This document shows positions 32,560-44,079 of a DNA stretch of 64,000 nucleotides, piece after piece. This DNA comes from Oceanicaulis sp. HTCC2633 (GTDB taxonomy: Bacteria; Pseudomonadota; Alphaproteobacteria; Caulobacterales; Maricaulaceae), in assembly GCF_000152745.1 (NCBI RefSeq), contig NZ_CH672428.1:926916-990915 (forward strand). Reading direction: 5' to 3'. Made by a program: the position numbers and the translations under genes. The stretch's first letter is position 1. Each line of letters opens with the position of its first letter. The notes beneath the pieces are model-generated. The model ran no database searches. It saw only the letters and a program-made list of their open reading frames with translations, and was not told where the DNA came from.

Positions 32560-33846
32560 ATGAGCACCCCCGCGCCTTTCACCGCGAAACGACCCGCCGC
32601 CAGAAACGCCTGGACGGCTCTGGGCGTTCTGCTTGTGGTCTACCTCGTCAACTTCATGGACCGGCAGGTCTTTGCCGTGCTTCAGGAAGAGTTCCGAACC
32701 GATCTCAACCTGAGCGACAGCCAGCTGGCCTTGCTGGGGGGCACGGCTTTCGCCCTGTTCTACGCCACCCTGGGCATTCCCATCGCCATCCTGGCCGACC
32801 GCACCAATCGGGTCCGGCTGATCGCGGCGGCGTGTGTTGTCTGGAGCGTGTTCACCGCGCTCTCGGGCATGGCGTCCAACTTCATCCAGATGCTGCTGGC
32901 CCGCATCGGCGTGGCGTCGGGCGAGGCTGGCGGCGTATCGCCGTCCTACTCGGTCCTGTCTGACTATTTCCCGCCCTCCAAACGCGCTTTCGCCATCGGC
33001 CTGTTCTCGGTGGGCGCGCCGCTGGGGCTGACCGCCGGTTCGGCTCTGGGCGCCTTCATCGCCGACGCGCTGAGCTGGCGCTGGGCCTTCGTGCTGGTCG
33101 GCCTGCCGGGCGTGCTGCTGGCGCTGGTGCTGGTGGTTCTGGTCAAGGAACCGCGTCGGGGCATGTTCGACACCGAAGCTCTGCGCGCGCAGAAAGCCAA
33201 TGCGCTTGGCGCCCTGAAGCTGGTCTTCGCCACGCCCTCGCTGCGCCTGTTCACGGCGGCGGCGGCCGTCACCTCCTTTGCCGGATACAGCCTGTATCAA
33301 TGGGCGCCCTCCTTCCTCATCCGCTCTCAGGGCATGACCCTTGAGGAAGTGGGCGCCGGGCTGTCGCCGCTCTTCGCGCTCGGACTTGTCGGCTCCGTGG
33401 CGGGCGGCTGGATCGCGGACCGGATCGGGCCAAACCGCCCCGAAGCCTATGGCGTCATTCCCGGACTGACTCTGCTGCTGACCGTGCCCTTCTTTCTGGG
33501 CGGGCTGATGGTGCGCGATGGCGGGATGAGCCTGATCTTCTTCGCCATTCCGCTGCTGCTCAGCTATGCTTGGATCGGTCCGGGGTTGGCCGCGACCCAG
33601 ACCCTCACCCCGCCGGCCTCTCGCGCGGCGGTGGCGGCCATCATCGGCTTCTTCAACAATCTTATCGGCATCGGCCTCGGACCGCTTGCGGTCGGCGCGC
33701 TCTCAGACTTCCTGCGCCAGAGCCACAGTGAAGGCGAAGCCCTGCGACTGGCGCTGATGGCGGGCAGTTGCGCCTTCGCCCTGGCGGCGGCGCTGTTTGT
33801 CGCGGCGGGCTATGCGCTCAAGCGTGATCTGAAGTCGCGGACTTGA
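32560..33846 (+). CDS. major facilitator superfamily transporter (spinster-like)
   Basis: A 428-aa inner-membrane protein with 12 predicted TM helices. The loop 2-3 motif ILADRTNRVRLIAAACVVWSVFTALSG (about 76-102) and the motif ARIGVASGEAGGVSPSYSVLSDYFPPSKR (about 115-143) are typical of the Spinster/organic-solute MFS group. LVNFMDRQVFAVLQEE near residue 28 also fits that group. The substrate is unknown. The start ATG 32560 follows GAGGGA. It lies alone between thrC and purB. Confidence 0.9.
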   Translation: MSTPAPFTAKRPAARNAWTALGVLLVVYLVNFMDRQVFAVLQEEFRTDLNLSDSQLALLGGTAFALFYATLGIPIAILADRTNRVRLIAAACVVWSVFTALSGMASNFIQMLLARIGVASGEAGGVSPSYSVLSDYFPPSKRAFAIGLFSVGAPLGLTAGSALGAFIADALSWRWAFVLVGLPGVLLALVLVVLVKEPRRGMFDTEALRAQKANALGALKLVFATPSLRLFTAAAAVTSFAGYSLYQWAPSFLIRSQGMTLEEVGAGLSPLFALGLVGSVAGGWIADRIGPNRPEAYGVIPGLTLLLTVPFFLGGLMVRDGGMSLIFFAIPLLLSYAWIGPGLAATQTLTPPASRAAVAAIIGFFNNLIGIGLGPLAVGALSDFLRQSHSEGEALRLALMAGSCAFALAAALFVAAGYALKRDLKSRT

Positions 33847-33915
33847 CGCGGCGGGCCGGTTGGCGCTGTTTGCGCGCAAACTTCACCGTTTCGCTAGACG
33901 TGAGAGCCGCGCCCC

Positions 33916-35220
<1,305 letters not shown>

Positions 35221-35247
35221 TCGCAACCTTCCACCTCGAAGAACGAG

Positions 35248-35277
35248 AAAACGCCGCCCGTTCGGGCGGCGTTTTTA
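35248..35277 (+). terminator. purB terminator
   Basis: The stem ACGCCGCCCG/CGGGCGGCGT with a short loop is followed by TTTTTATT, 28 bases after the stop. Confidence 0.9.
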
Positions 35278-35429
35278 TTGGGGACAGATGGACGGGGACA
35301 ACGCACAAACGAACGAATAGGCAAAAGGTTCCAAACATTTCGCACAAAACTGCACATACATATTTCTTGGAACCCAGCCCCTGCACTCCGCTTTGATCAA
35401 GTTCACCGGCGCTACCCGTGAGCTTGATA

Positions 35430-37217
35430 ATGAAACACTACAAATCCACTGCTGCCGCCTTTGTTCTCGCAGCCGCGATAACCTCCCCCTCCCCGGCCTT
35501 CGGACAGAGCTCCACCGTGCTCTCCAGTCTCGAACCCGACATTGTGGGCGAGCAGACCGGCCCGGCCGGCCGCATCCCAGATGGCAGCCTCTCTTCGGCC
35601 ATTGAAGCCGTCCTTGATCCCGCCCCTCAGTCTGGCGCGCACGATCCCGACCATGCTGTTGATGAAGCCCTTTACGCGGCTTACGCCATGCGTGTCTTCG
35701 ATCCGATCTGGACGCAAGACGGCGCCCAGGCCCTGATCACCGCCTATGCCGAAGCGCCCGGCGAAGGCCTGTTGCTCAGCGACGAGGTGCTGCGCACCCT
35801 GCGAGAGGCTTCGCGCGCCCTCGACGCCGACGATGCCGAGGCGGCGGCGCGGGCGGACATTCGCCTCTCAGCCGCCTTTATCGCCCTCGCGGATCGCCGC
35901 CTGAACGGGCAGGCCGCGCCCACCGCCGACATGAGCGATACGCCCCTGCCCCTGGACCAGATGTTGCCGCGGGCGGGCGCGGGCGTACTGGATTACGAGC
36001 AGCTTTCCGTCACGCATCCCGAGTATGAGGACCTGATCAAGGCGCGGCGCACCTATGACGGCTATATCAAGTCCGGCGGCTTCACACAGGTGCCCGAACC
36101 TGAAGGTCTTCTGGAGCTTGGAGACTCAAGCCCGGTTGTCGAAACGCTTCGTGTTCGGCTGCGCGAGGAAGGCTATCGGATCGAGCGCCCGCGTCGGCCG
36201 TCTCTGATGGCGGAAAGCCAGCCGCCCCTGACCCAGGTGTCCTTCATCACGGCGCCCGACGCCGCCGCACCTGTCAGCGCGGCGGACTGGCGTCGTGAAA
36301 TGCAAAGCTTCTCCCCAGAGCTTGAGGCCGCCCTGCGGGACTTCCAGGCGCATAATGGTCTGGAAGTGGACGGTGTGCTCGGCCCGGCGACGATCGCCGC
36401 GCTGAATGTCAGCGCCGAGGACAAGCTGGCGCGGATCGACGCCAATCTCGAGCGCTGGCGTCGCGCCTCTCCCGATCTGGGCGAGCGCTATGTTGAAGTG
36501 AACATTCCGGCGTACACCGCACGCGCCGTTCGCGATGGCGACACCGAGCTCGAAATGCGCTCGATCGTCGGATTGCCCGCGCGCCAGACCCCGCTGATGA
36601 GCGAACAGATTGAACACATTGTCGCCAATCCGCACTGGTATGTGCCCGAAAGCATTCTGGTGCGCGACAAGCTGAGCCATATCCGCGAAGACGAGGCCTA
36701 TCTGGAAGATCGCGGCTACAAGGTCGTCGATCGCGATACGGGCGAGCCGCTGAGCGCGGAAACGATCGACTGGAGCGCAGACGGAATCGCCGACCAGGTC
36801 CGCCTGATCCAGGATCCGGGCGACAATAACGCCCTGGGCGAGCTGAAGATCATGTTCCCCAATCAACACTCGGTCTATCTGCATGGCACGCCGAGCCGCC
36901 ATCTGTTCGAGCGCGACCAGCGCGCCTTCTCTTCAGGCTGTATTCGTCTGGAGGATCCCCAGGCCATGGCGGCCTGGGTGGTCGAGGCCGTCACCGATCA
37001 GAACGCAGAAGCGATGATCGCCCAAGCGGTCGCTTCCGGCGAGAACCAGCACATCGCGCTGGACGCGCCCCTGCCCGTTCATGTGGTCTATCGCACCGTC
37101 GAGGTCGAGGACGATGGCGACGTGATCTTCCACCATGATGTCTATGACCGTGACCCGGCGCTGATTGCGCTGATCCACAATTCGCCGCTGACCGTTCGCA
37201 ATCCGGAGCAGATCTAG
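35430..37217 (+). CDS. L,D-transpeptidase with peptidoglycan-binding domain (YcbB/LdtD-like)
   Basis: A 595-aa exported enzyme making 3-3 cross-links in peptidoglycan. A signal peptide ends at PAFGQ (about 26). An N-terminal helical domain is followed by a PG-binding-1 repeat (LRDFQAHNGLEVDGVLGPATIAALN, about 310-335). The YkuD catalytic domain follows, with HGTPSRHLFERDQRAFSSGCIRLEDP (about 490-515), where Cys is the nucleophile and His its partner. The start is ATG 35430. The next gene starts 2 bases after its stop, so the two form a cell-wall operon. Confidence 0.9.
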   Translation: MKHYKSTAAAFVLAAAITSPSPAFGQSSTVLSSLEPDIVGEQTGPAGRIPDGSLSSAIEAVLDPAPQSGAHDPDHAVDEALYAAYAMRVFDPIWTQDGAQALITAYAEAPGEGLLLSDEVLRTLREASRALDADDAEAAARADIRLSAAFIALADRRLNGQAAPTADMSDTPLPLDQMLPRAGAGVLDYEQLSVTHPEYEDLIKARRTYDGYIKSGGFTQVPEPEGLLELGDSSPVVETLRVRLREEGYRIERPRRPSLMAESQPPLTQVSFITAPDAAAPVSAADWRREMQSFSPELEAALRDFQAHNGLEVDGVLGPATIAALNVSAEDKLARIDANLERWRRASPDLGERYVEVNIPAYTARAVRDGDTELEMRSIVGLPARQTPLMSEQIEHIVANPHWYVPESILVRDKLSHIREDEAYLEDRGYKVVDRDTGEPLSAETIDWSADGIADQVRLIQDPGDNNALGELKIMFPNQHSVYLHGTPSRHLFERDQRAFSSGCIRLEDPQAMAAWVVEAVTDQNAEAMIAQAVASGENQHIALDAPLPVHVVYRTVEVEDDGDVIFHHDVYDRDPALIALIHNSPLTVRNPEQI

Positions 37218-37219
37218 GC

Positions 37220-38242
37220 ATGAAACTGAGCGCATCCGCACTCACACTCAGCCTGTGCCTGGCGAGCTCGACCGCCTGTCAGGGCCAGACGCCGACACAA
37301 ACCCCCGACCCTGATCGCGCCAGCCTGTCAGAACCGGCAGAACCGGTGACCGACAGGAAGGCCGCGTTGAAGGACCGTCTGGCCGAGCTGGCGGGCACCG
37401 AGCCCTCGGCGGAGACGGCCCTGCCCGTGAGCGTGAACGGGAACGCCATGCCGCATTCCATCTGGCAGGCGACCCTGATGCCGGGCGAGACGCTGGAGCT
37501 TGAAGCAGAAACGGACATCTCGGTCTCCATAGACGGCGGCGAACCTGCTGATCTCGACGCCACACACAGCTTCACCGCGCCGGAGACGCCCGGCGCGCAC
37601 CAGATCCGCCTCTTTGATCTTGAGGGCGGGCACGCCCTGATCTCCGTCTTCGTCCTCAAACCCCTTGAGGGACAGGAGGTCGTGGAAGGCTATCGGATCG
37701 GGTCCTATCCGAGGAACACGCCCGAAGGTCTGATCCGGGTCACACGCGATGATCTTGATGTTCCGGTGTCGCCCAGCTTCACGCTGGGTCAGTTCCTGTG
37801 CAAGCAGCAGCCCGGACACTGGCCGAAATTCGTTCTGGTGAGCCCGAGCCTGCTCAACCGTCTTGAAGCCCTGCTGGCCGAAATGCGCGCAGACGAGCTG
37901 ACCCGGGCCGAAAGCTTCTTCGTCATGAGCGGCTTTCGGACCCCCTTCTACAACACGGCCATCGGCTCGGCCCGCTTGTCGCGGCACATGTATGGGGACG
38001 CCGCTGACATCTATCCTGACGTGGAAGGCGGAGACAGCGTGATGGACGATCTCGATGGCGATGGTCGAGTGACGCGCGCGGACGCCAATTTCCTCTATGA
38101 TTTCGCGGACCGTCTGTTCCGCAACCGCGAGGATCTCGATGCTGGCGGCATCGGCGCCTATGGCGCAAACGCCGTGCACGGTCCCTTTGTCCATGTGGAC
38201 GGCCGCGGCAGCCGCGCGCGCTGGGGACGCGGAGAATCCTGA
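37220..38242 (+). CDS. DUF882/M15-type murein peptidase, lipoprotein, with an EF-hand-like loop
   Basis: A 340-aa exported zinc peptidase resembling YcbK/MepK. The signal peptide ends in a lipobox-like SSTAC (Cys 20). The catalytic part has MSGFRTPFYNTAIGSARLSRHMYGDAADI (about 235-263), with metal His and Asp, and HGPFVHVDGRGSRARW near the end with the last His. Between them DLDGDGRVTRAD (about 275-286) is a textbook EF-hand loop (D-x-D-x-D-G-x-V-x-x-x-D). MepK of E. coli cleaves the 3-3 bonds that L,D-transpeptidases make, which fits its partner two bases upstream. Confidence 0.85.
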   Translation: MKLSASALTLSLCLASSTACQGQTPTQTPDPDRASLSEPAEPVTDRKAALKDRLAELAGTEPSAETALPVSVNGNAMPHSIWQATLMPGETLELEAETDISVSIDGGEPADLDATHSFTAPETPGAHQIRLFDLEGGHALISVFVLKPLEGQEVVEGYRIGSYPRNTPEGLIRVTRDDLDVPVSPSFTLGQFLCKQQPGHWPKFVLVSPSLLNRLEALLAEMRADELTRAESFFVMSGFRTPFYNTAIGSARLSRHMYGDAADIYPDVEGGDSVMDDLDGDGRVTRADANFLYDFADRLFRNREDLDAGGIGAYGANAVHGPFVHVDGRGSRARWGRGES

Positions 38243-38326
38243 TCGAGGTCCAGTTCACAGCGCTTTGATCGTGTCGTCAGGTCCGGGCTGATAGGATAGG
38301 TCGATCTCGAGTGGGAGCCGGCCTCA

Positions 38327-38758
38327 ATGATCCGCCTTTTCAGCCTTGCACTGCTCGCAATGAGCCTTCTGAGCGGCTCCGGCCATGCGCAAGCGGACCC
38401 GGACGGCGAGCCTCGCCTGGTCGCGGCGCTCTTCCGCTCGAACTGGTGCGGCCCGTGCAAGGTTCTCGAGCCGCGCTATGAGCGTGTGATGGCGAGCTAT
38501 GCCGAGGCGCCGCTGGAGCGGGTGCGGTTTGATTCGTCCTTCGGAAGACGCGGCGCGCTCGCGGAGCGGGCCAGCGAGGAAGGCATCCGGTCGGTCTATG
38601 ACTCCGTGAACGGGGCCACCGGTTTTGTCCTGCTGATTGATCGCGACACCCAGGACGTGCTGGCGCGCATCACGATGGAGTATTCAGACGCGGACATGGC
38701 CGGCGCGCTCGATTACGCGCTCGAGGTCGTCTCCGATCGCGAGGACTTCGGCCTCTAG
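38327..38758 (+). CDS. periplasmic thioredoxin-like protein
   Basis: A 143-aa protein with a signal peptide ending at GHAQ (about 22). The thioredoxin active site WCGPCK is at about 40-45. The fold is shortened, and its middle part RGALAERASEEGIRSVYDSVNGATGFVLLID is unlike TlpA or classical Trx, so the redox partner is unknown. It could reduce or oxidise exported thiols. It follows the DUF882 gene by 84 bp and could be read from the same transcript. Confidence 0.75.
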   Translation: MIRLFSLALLAMSLLSGSGHAQADPDGEPRLVAALFRSNWCGPCKVLEPRYERVMASYAEAPLERVRFDSSFGRRGALAERASEEGIRSVYDSVNGATGFVLLIDRDTQDVLARITMEYSDADMAGALDYALEVVSDREDFGL

Positions 38759-38827
38759 CCCTCGCCCGACATGAAACCGGCGGCGCAGAGCCTGCGCCGC
38801 CGGTTCCGGATCAGGATGAGACAGGGT

Positions 38828-39148
38828 CTAGCCGTTGCGAACCTGCTCGCGCGCTTCTTCGAGAAGCTGCTCCATCTTGTGACGGATCTGGTGATCGCTC
38901 TGCTCGATGCCGCGGGCGTCGAAATCGCCGCGCACCTTGCGGAACACGTCCTCGTCGCCGGCTTCCTCGAAATCGGCTTTGACGACGTCCTTGCCATAGG
39001 CTTCGGCGTCATCGCCGGTCAGGCCCATCAGCTCGGCGGCCCACAAACCCAGAAGCTTGTTGCGGCGCGCAACCGCCTTGAATTCCAGCTCCTGATCGTG
39101 AGCGAATTTGTTTTCAAACGCGTTTTCGCGATCGTCAAAACCTGACAT
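38828..39148 (-). CDS. DUF1476 family protein, F1-ATPase inhibitor zeta subunit
   Basis: A 106-aa helical protein that in Paracoccus and relatives blocks ATP hydrolysis by F1F0-ATP synthase, inserting its N-terminus into the F1 catalytic interface. The N-terminal MSGFDDRENAFENKFAHDQELEFKAVARRNKLLGLWAAELMG and later HKMEQLLEEAREQV are highly characteristic. The length is standard. It is monocistronic, converging on the thioredoxin-like gene. This family is nearly confined to alphaproteobacteria. Confidence 0.92.
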   Translation of the reverse strand: MSGFDDRENAFENKFAHDQELEFKAVARRNKLLGLWAAELMGLTGDDAEAYGKDVVKADFEEAGDEDVFRKVRGDFDARGIEQSDHQIRHKMEQLLEEAREQVRNG

Positions 39149-39302
39149 GGCGGTGGTCCTTCAACCCCAGACATCGATACTGTTGAGGGAAAGAGTTAGC
39201 CTCAGCGGCGCGGTTTATCAATCGCGTTGCCCGGAGCGGAAACAGGCTTCAGCACAGATATTGATGTAAGGGCCTGCCTCGCGTATGTAGGCGCCACGAT
39301 AG

Positions 39303-39332
39303 CGGCCCGCGGCGACGGGCCGTTTCGCGTTT
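39303..39332 (+). other. small hairpin in the leader upstream of purC
   Basis: CGGCCCG-cggcga-CGGGCCG followed by TTTCGCGTTTC, 109-138 bases before the purC start. It resembles a weak terminator or attenuator, but no other leader elements were found. The gap 39149-39440 otherwise shows nothing recognisable. Confidence 0.35.
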
Positions 39333-39440
39333 CTCATGGCATGGCCCGGGCGCGACGTCTCTGTTCCCAGCGACATCAAAGCGGGCTCACGCCCCACTCG
39401 CGCGCCGCAAGACGCGCCTCAAGCCGGAGCGAGGCTGCCG

Positions 39441-40202
39441 ATGTCCCGCCGCAAAATGCTTTACGAAGGCAAGGCCAAGATCCTCTACGAAGGTCCGGAA
39501 CCCGGCACCGTCGTGGCCTATTTCAAGGATGACGCCACCGCCTTCAACGCCCAGAAGAAAGCCGTGCTGGAAGGCAAGGGCGTTCTGAACAACCGGATCT
39601 CCGAATTCGTGATGGAGAATCTGGGCCGTATGGGCATCCCCACCCACTTCATCAAGCGCCTGAACATGCGCGAGCAGCTGCTGCGCGAAGTGGAGATCAT
39701 TCCGCTTGAGGTCGTGGTGCGCAATGTCGCCGCCGGCTCCATCGCCAAGCGCTTCGGCCTGACCGAGGGAGATCCGCTGCCGCGCTCCATCGTCGAATTC
39801 TATTACAAGAACGACGCGCTGGAAGACCCGATGGTGGCCGAAGAGCACATCACCGCCTTCAACTGGGCGACCACCCAGGACATGGACGAGATGATCGCCA
39901 TGGCCCTGCGGGTGAACGACTATCTGTCCGGCATGTTCATGGCCGTCGGCATCCGGCTAATCGACTTCAAGCTCGAATTCGGCCGCGTGTACGACCAGAA
40001 CGACATGCCGCGGGTGATCCTCGCTGACGAGATCAGCCCCGACAGCTGCCGTCTGTGGGACGCCCACACCAATGAGAAACTCGACAAGGATCGGTTCCGC
40101 CGCGATCTCGGCAATGTGACCGAAGCCTACGCCGAAGTGGCCCGCCGCCTCGGCATCATGAAAGAAAACGGTTCCGTTACCGAAGAGGGGTCTCCGGAAT
40201 GA
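39441..40202 (+). CDS. purC: phosphoribosylaminoimidazole-succinocarboxamide synthase
   Basis: A 253-aa enzyme joining CAIR and aspartate with ATP in purine synthesis. [36 protein letters not shown] (start), [23 protein letters not shown] (about 95-117) and [35 protein letters not shown] (about 174-208) are the family signatures. The ATG at 39441 follows GGAGCGAGG. Its stop overlaps the purS start (ATGA), heading a four-gene purine operon. Confidence 0.96.
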   Translation: MSRRKMLYEGKAKILYEGPEPGTVVAYFKDDATAFNAQKKAVLEGKGVLNNRISEFVMENLGRMGIPTHFIKRLNMREQLLREVEIIPLEVVVRNVAAGSIAKRFGLTEGDPLPRSIVEFYYKNDALEDPMVAEEHITAFNWATTQDMDEMIAMALRVNDYLSGMFMAVGIRLIDFKLEFGRVYDQNDMPRVILADEISPDSCRLWDAHTNEKLDKDRFRRDLGNVTEAYAEVARRLGIMKENGSVTEEGSPE

Positions 40203-40441
40203 AAGCGCGCGTTCATGTCTACCTCAAACCCGGCGTTCTGGACCCGCAAGGCCAGGCCGTCTCCAACTCGCTGAACCATCTTGGGTTCAATGAAGTTGCG
40301 GGCGTGCGTCAGGGCAAGCTGATCGAGATCGACCTCAACACCGCCGACGCCGAAGAGGCCCAGCAACGCGTGGCCGAGATGTGCGACAAGCTGCTCGCCA
40401 ACCCGGTCATCGAAAATTACGACATCGAGCTGAGCGCCTAG
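40199..40441 (+). CDS. purS: phosphoribosylformylglycinamidine synthase subunit PurS
   Basis: An 80-aa small subunit that bridges PurL and PurQ in the three-part FGAM synthase. [32 protein letters not shown] is the family N-terminus. It overlaps purC by 4 bases and lies 31 bases before purQ. Confidence 0.95.
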   Translation: MKARVHVYLKPGVLDPQGQAVSNSLNHLGFNEVAGVRQGKLIEIDLNTADAEEAQQRVAEMCDKLLANPVIENYDIELSA

Positions 40442-40472
40442 GGCGCCCCGGCGAGCAAGAAGCGGATCCGAC

Positions 40473-41138
40473 ATGAAAACCGCCGTCATCGTCTTCCCCG
40501 GCTCGAACTGTGACCGCGATGCGGCCATGGCGCTCGAAGCCGTCACCGGCCAGAAGCCGGCCATGGTCTGGCATGAAGAGACCGAGCTGCCCGAGGGGCT
40601 GGACTTCATCATGGTCCCCGGCGGCTTTTCCTATGGCGACTATCTGCGCTCGGGCGCGGTCGCTGCGCGCTCGCCCATCGTCAATGACCTCAAGAAGAAG
40701 GCCGAAGCCGGCGTGCCCATGCTGGGCGTGTGCAACGGGTTCCAGATCCTGACCGAGGCCGGGCTGCTGGACGGCACGCTGATGCGCAACGCCTCGCTGC
40801 ATTTCGTTTGCGAGAAAGCGCCGCTGCTGGTGGAGACGGCGAACACCCGCTTCACCAAGGGCTATGCCGACCGCAAGGAGATCCTCATTCCGGTCGCGCA
40901 CCATGACGGCAATTACTTCGCCGACGAGGCCACGCTCGACCGGATCGAAGGCGAAGGCCAGGTGGTCTTCCGCTACGCCAACAATCCCAACGGCTCCGCC
41001 CGCGACATCGCCGGCGTCACCAATGCGGCGGGCAATGTGCTGGGCATGATGCCCCACCCCGAACGCGCGGTGGACGCCGATCACGGCGGAACCGATGGAC
41101 TGGCCCTGTTTGAAAGCGTGCTGGGGAAACTGTCATGA
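40473..41138 (+). CDS. purQ: phosphoribosylformylglycinamidine synthase subunit PurQ (glutaminase)
   Basis: A 221-aa class I glutamine amidotransferase that supplies ammonia to PurL. The nucleophile is in [15 protein letters not shown] (Cys about 89), the oxyanion glycines are in [14 protein letters not shown], and the His-Glu pair is in [10 protein letters not shown] (about 192-201). It overlaps purL by 4 bases, so it is translationally coupled. Confidence 0.96.
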   Translation: MKTAVIVFPGSNCDRDAAMALEAVTGQKPAMVWHEETELPEGLDFIMVPGGFSYGDYLRSGAVAARSPIVNDLKKKAEAGVPMLGVCNGFQILTEAGLLDGTLMRNASLHFVCEKAPLLVETANTRFTKGYADRKEILIPVAHHDGNYFADEATLDRIEGEGQVVFRYANNPNGSARDIAGVTNAAGNVLGMMPHPERAVDADHGGTDGLALFESVLGKLS

Positions 41139-43378
41139 GCGAAGCTGTGAACCCGCGTTACGCCGAAGGCATCACTGAAGAGATCGCCCTCGATCACGTC
41201 ACCGCTGACGAATACGAGATCATCCTCAAGGAGCTCGGCCGCGCGCCGAACCTTGTGGAGCTCGGCATCTTCTCGGTCATGTGGTCCGAGCACTGCTCGT
41301 ACAAATCCTCACGCCTGCACCTGTCCAAATTCCCCACCAAGGGCGAGAAGGTGATCTATGGCCCCGGCGAGAACGCCGGCGTCATCGACATTGGCGACGG
41401 TCAGGCCGCCATCTTCAAGATGGAGAGCCACAACCACCCCAGCTATATCGAGCCCTATCAGGGCGCGGCCACGGGCGTGGGCGGCATTCTGCGCGACGTC
41501 TTCACTATGGGCGCCCGCCCGGTGGCGCTGATGAACGCGCTGCGCTTTGGCGATCCCAAGCACCCCAAGACCCGTCAGCTGGTCGCGGGCGTCACCGCCG
41601 GCATTGGCGGCTATGGCAATTGCGTGGGCGTGCCGACGGTCGGCGGCGAGACCAATTTCGACAAGGGCTATAACGGCAACATTCTGGTGAACGCCATGGC
41701 CGTGGGCCTCGCGGACACCGACAAGATCTTCACCGCAGCCGCCCGCGAGCCCGACTTCCCCGTCCTCTATGTGGGCGCGAAGACCGGTCGCGACGGCATT
41801 CACGGCGCCACCATGGCGTCGGCGGAATTCGGTGAAGGCTCGGAAGAGAACCGCCCCACCGTTCAGGTCGGCGACCCCTTCACCGAGAAGAAGCTGATCG
41901 AGGCGTGTCTCGAACTGATGAGCGAAGACGCCATCAGCTCGATCCAGGACATGGGCGCGGCCGGCCTCACCTCCTCGTCCGTGGAGATGGCCTCTTCGGG
42001 CGGCCTCGGCATCGAGCTGGATCTCGATCACGTGCCCCAGCGCGAAGAGAACATGACCGCCTATGAGATGATGCTGTCGGAATCCCAGGAACGGATGCTG
42101 ATCATCATCAAGCCGGGCCGTGAGCATGTGGCCGAGCGCATCTTCCGCAAATGGGATCTGGATGTCGCCACCATCGGCAAGACCGCGCCCCATGGCCGTC
42201 TTGTCCTGCGTCACAAGGGCGAAGTGGTCTGCGACCTGCCGCTCGACCCGATTGGCGAGAACGCGCCCAAATACGACCGGCCCTGGTTCCCCGCCGAAGC
42301 GCGCGGCTCCATCGATCCGGCGGACCTGCACCAGCCCGAACATCTGGGCGAAGTGCTGGCGAGCCTGATGGGCAGCCCGGACATGGCGTCCAAGCGCTGG
42401 ATCTGGCGTCAGTATGACCGTCACGTCATGGCCGACACGGCCGCCAGCTCGGAAGATCCCGCCGACGCGGCCATCGTGCGTGTTCACGGCACCAACAAGG
42501 CGCTGGCGATCACCACCGATTGCACACCGCGCTATTGCTTTGCGGACCCGTTCGAGGGCGGCAAGCAGGCCGTGGCCGAAGCCTGGCGGAACCTCACCGC
42601 CGTGGGCGCCGACCCGATCGCGATCACCGATTGTCTGAACTTCGGCAATCCTGAACGCCCCGAGATCATGGGCCAGTTTGTGGGCTGCGTGGAAGGCATG
42701 GCCGAGGCCTGCAAGGCGCTCGACTTCCCGGTCGTGTCGGGCAATGTCTCGCTCTACAACGAGACCGATGGCGTCGCCATTCCGCCGACCCCGGCGGTCG
42801 GCGCTGTGGGCCTGATCCCGGACATGAGCCAGCGCATGGGCTATGGCGGCCTGAAAGACGGTCAGGTGCTGCTGCTGGTGGGTGAAACCCGCGGCGAGCT
42901 CGGCGCCTCGCTCTATCTGCGCGAGATCGAAGGCCAGGAAAAAGGCGCTTCGCCGCGCGTGGACCTGGCGGTCGAGAAACGCAATGGCGACTTTGTCCGC
43001 AGCGCGATCCGCGCGGGCAAGGTCAGCGCCGTGCACGACCTGTCTGACGGCGGTCTCGCCTGCGCGGCGGCCGATATGGCGATGGCGGCGGGCGTGGGCG
43101 TCAAGCTCGCCTATACCGGCGCCCTGCCCGTCTTCGCCTGGATGTTCGGCGAGGATCAGGGCCGCTATCTGATCGCGGCGGACGCGACCGACGCTGAAGC
43201 CCTGCGCGCCGACGCCAAGGCCGCCGACGTGCCGATGGACGTGGTGGGTCTGGCCGGTGGCCGCTTCATCTCCATCAATGGCGGCCACGCGGTTGACCTG
43301 ATCCGCCTCAAGCAGGCCCATGAAGGCTTCATGCCGGCCCTGATGGACGGCGAGCCGGAGGCCCGCGTCGCCGAATAG
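41135..43378 (+). CDS. purL: phosphoribosylformylglycinamidine synthase subunit PurL
   Basis: A 747-aa ATP-dependent synthetase of the short type that works with PurS and Pur[16 protein letters not shown] (about 47-61), [44 protein letters not shown] (about 96-140), and the second half's [23 protein letters not shown] mark the two AIR-synthase-like repeats. The length matches PurS-dependent forms rather than the 1,300-aa fused enzyme. A strong terminator ends the operon. Confidence 0.96.
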   Translation: MSEAVNPRYAEGITEEIALDHVTADEYEIILKELGRAPNLVELGIFSVMWSEHCSYKSSRLHLSKFPTKGEKVIYGPGENAGVIDIGDGQAAIFKMESHNHPSYIEPYQGAATGVGGILRDVFTMGARPVALMNALRFGDPKHPKTRQLVAGVTAGIGGYGNCVGVPTVGGETNFDKGYNGNILVNAMAVGLADTDKIFTAAAREPDFPVLYVGAKTGRDGIHGATMASAEFGEGSEENRPTVQVGDPFTEKKLIEACLELMSEDAISSIQDMGAAGLTSSSVEMASSGGLGIELDLDHVPQREENMTAYEMMLSESQERMLIIIKPGREHVAERIFRKWDLDVATIGKTAPHGRLVLRHKGEVVCDLPLDPIGENAPKYDRPWFPAEARGSIDPADLHQPEHLGEVLASLMGSPDMASKRWIWRQYDRHVMADTAASSEDPADAAIVRVHGTNKALAITTDCTPRYCFADPFEGGKQAVAEAWRNLTAVGADPIAITDCLNFGNPERPEIMGQFVGCVEGMAEACKALDFPVVSGNVSLYNETDGVAIPPTPAVGAVGLIPDMSQRMGYGGLKDGQVLLLVGETRGELGASLYLREIEGQEKGASPRVDLAVEKRNGDFVRSAIRAGKVSAVHDLSDGGLACAAADMAMAAGVGVKLAYTGALPVFAWMFGEDQGRYLIAADATDAEALRADAKAADVPMDVVGLAGGRFISINGGHAVDLIRLKQAHEGFMPALMDGEPEARVAE

Positions 43379-43400
43379 GCTGCATCAAACGCGAATAAAA

Positions 43401-43429
43401 AAAGGCCGGGGCGTCGCCCCGGCCTTTTT
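43401..43429 (+). terminator. pur operon terminator
   Basis: AAAGGCCGGGGCG/CGCCCCGGCCTTT with a short loop and T5, 23 bases after purL. The A-run on the other side lets it serve the convergent gene as well. Confidence 0.92.
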
Positions 43430-43448
43430 CGTTCAGCCTGTCAGCCGA

Positions 43449-43919
43449 TCAGCTGTTGCACTGGGCCAGCGCGGAATTGTGCGCGACAGCCTCTTCACCG
43501 GCGCCCAGCTCTGCGGCCCGGGCGAAGTCAGCGGCGGCGGAAGCATGGTCGCCTGCCAGCCAGTAAGCGCCCCCGCGGTTGGTGAAGGCTTCCCATCCTT
43601 CGGGATTACGCTCAATGGCCGTGGCGCAGGCGTCCGCCGTGCCGGCATCGCCTTCATTGGCGAGCGCGGCGCAAAGATTGATGGCGGCGGCGTTCTTGTT
43701 GCGGTTCGAGGTGCCAGACTCCAGCGCTTCTGACGCAAAGTGTGCGGCATTGCGCCAGTCACCCTGGTCCACCCGGCGTGCGGACTGTCGCACATCAGAG
43801 TTCGGGCCGGACACGCCGACAAACATCGGCTCGGTCGGGCATTCCTGCGCCTGAGCCCCGCCAAAACCGGCCAGAACAAGTGCTGCGCCAGCGAAAACAG
43901 TACGAAGTGCGGTGGACAT
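43449..43919 (-). CDS. exported tetratricopeptide-like protein
   Basis: A 156-aa protein with a signal peptide ending at AQAQ (about 25). After it come helical pairs resembling TPR repeats, with GDWRNAAHFASEAL and GWEAFTNRGGAYWLAGDHASAAADFARAAELG giving the clearest two. Cysteines near residues 27, 84, 97 and the C-terminus may form disulfides. Such proteins act as scaffolds; no partner is evident. It converges on purL and shares its terminator. Confidence 0.7.
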   Translation of the reverse strand: MSTALRTVFAGAALVLAGFGGAQAQECPTEPMFVGVSGPNSDVRQSARRVDQGDWRNAAHFASEALESGTSNRNKNAAAINLCAALANEGDAGTADACATAIERNPEGWEAFTNRGGAYWLAGDHASAAADFARAAELGAGEEAVAHNSALAQCNS

Positions 43920-44079
43920 GGTCCTCTCCCTGATGACACCCATGATCGGGTATGCGCCGTCAATTGCGACGTATACATAGGTGCATCACCACACTTTGAA
44001 AAGTGAACGGTGTTTATTTTTGTTATGATTTCATGCCGCGGCGCAATTGATGCGCCGCGGCAATCACTTGGCGAATTGG

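Noticed and set aside
41309-43321. Very long open frame antisense to purL
   Set aside because: It is the mirror of a GC-rich coding gene; the protein is low-complexity in Arg/His/Gly/Ala and purL itself is certain. The same holds for the long frame over 6587-9478 antisense to the TonB receptor; only its 3' part is a real gene.
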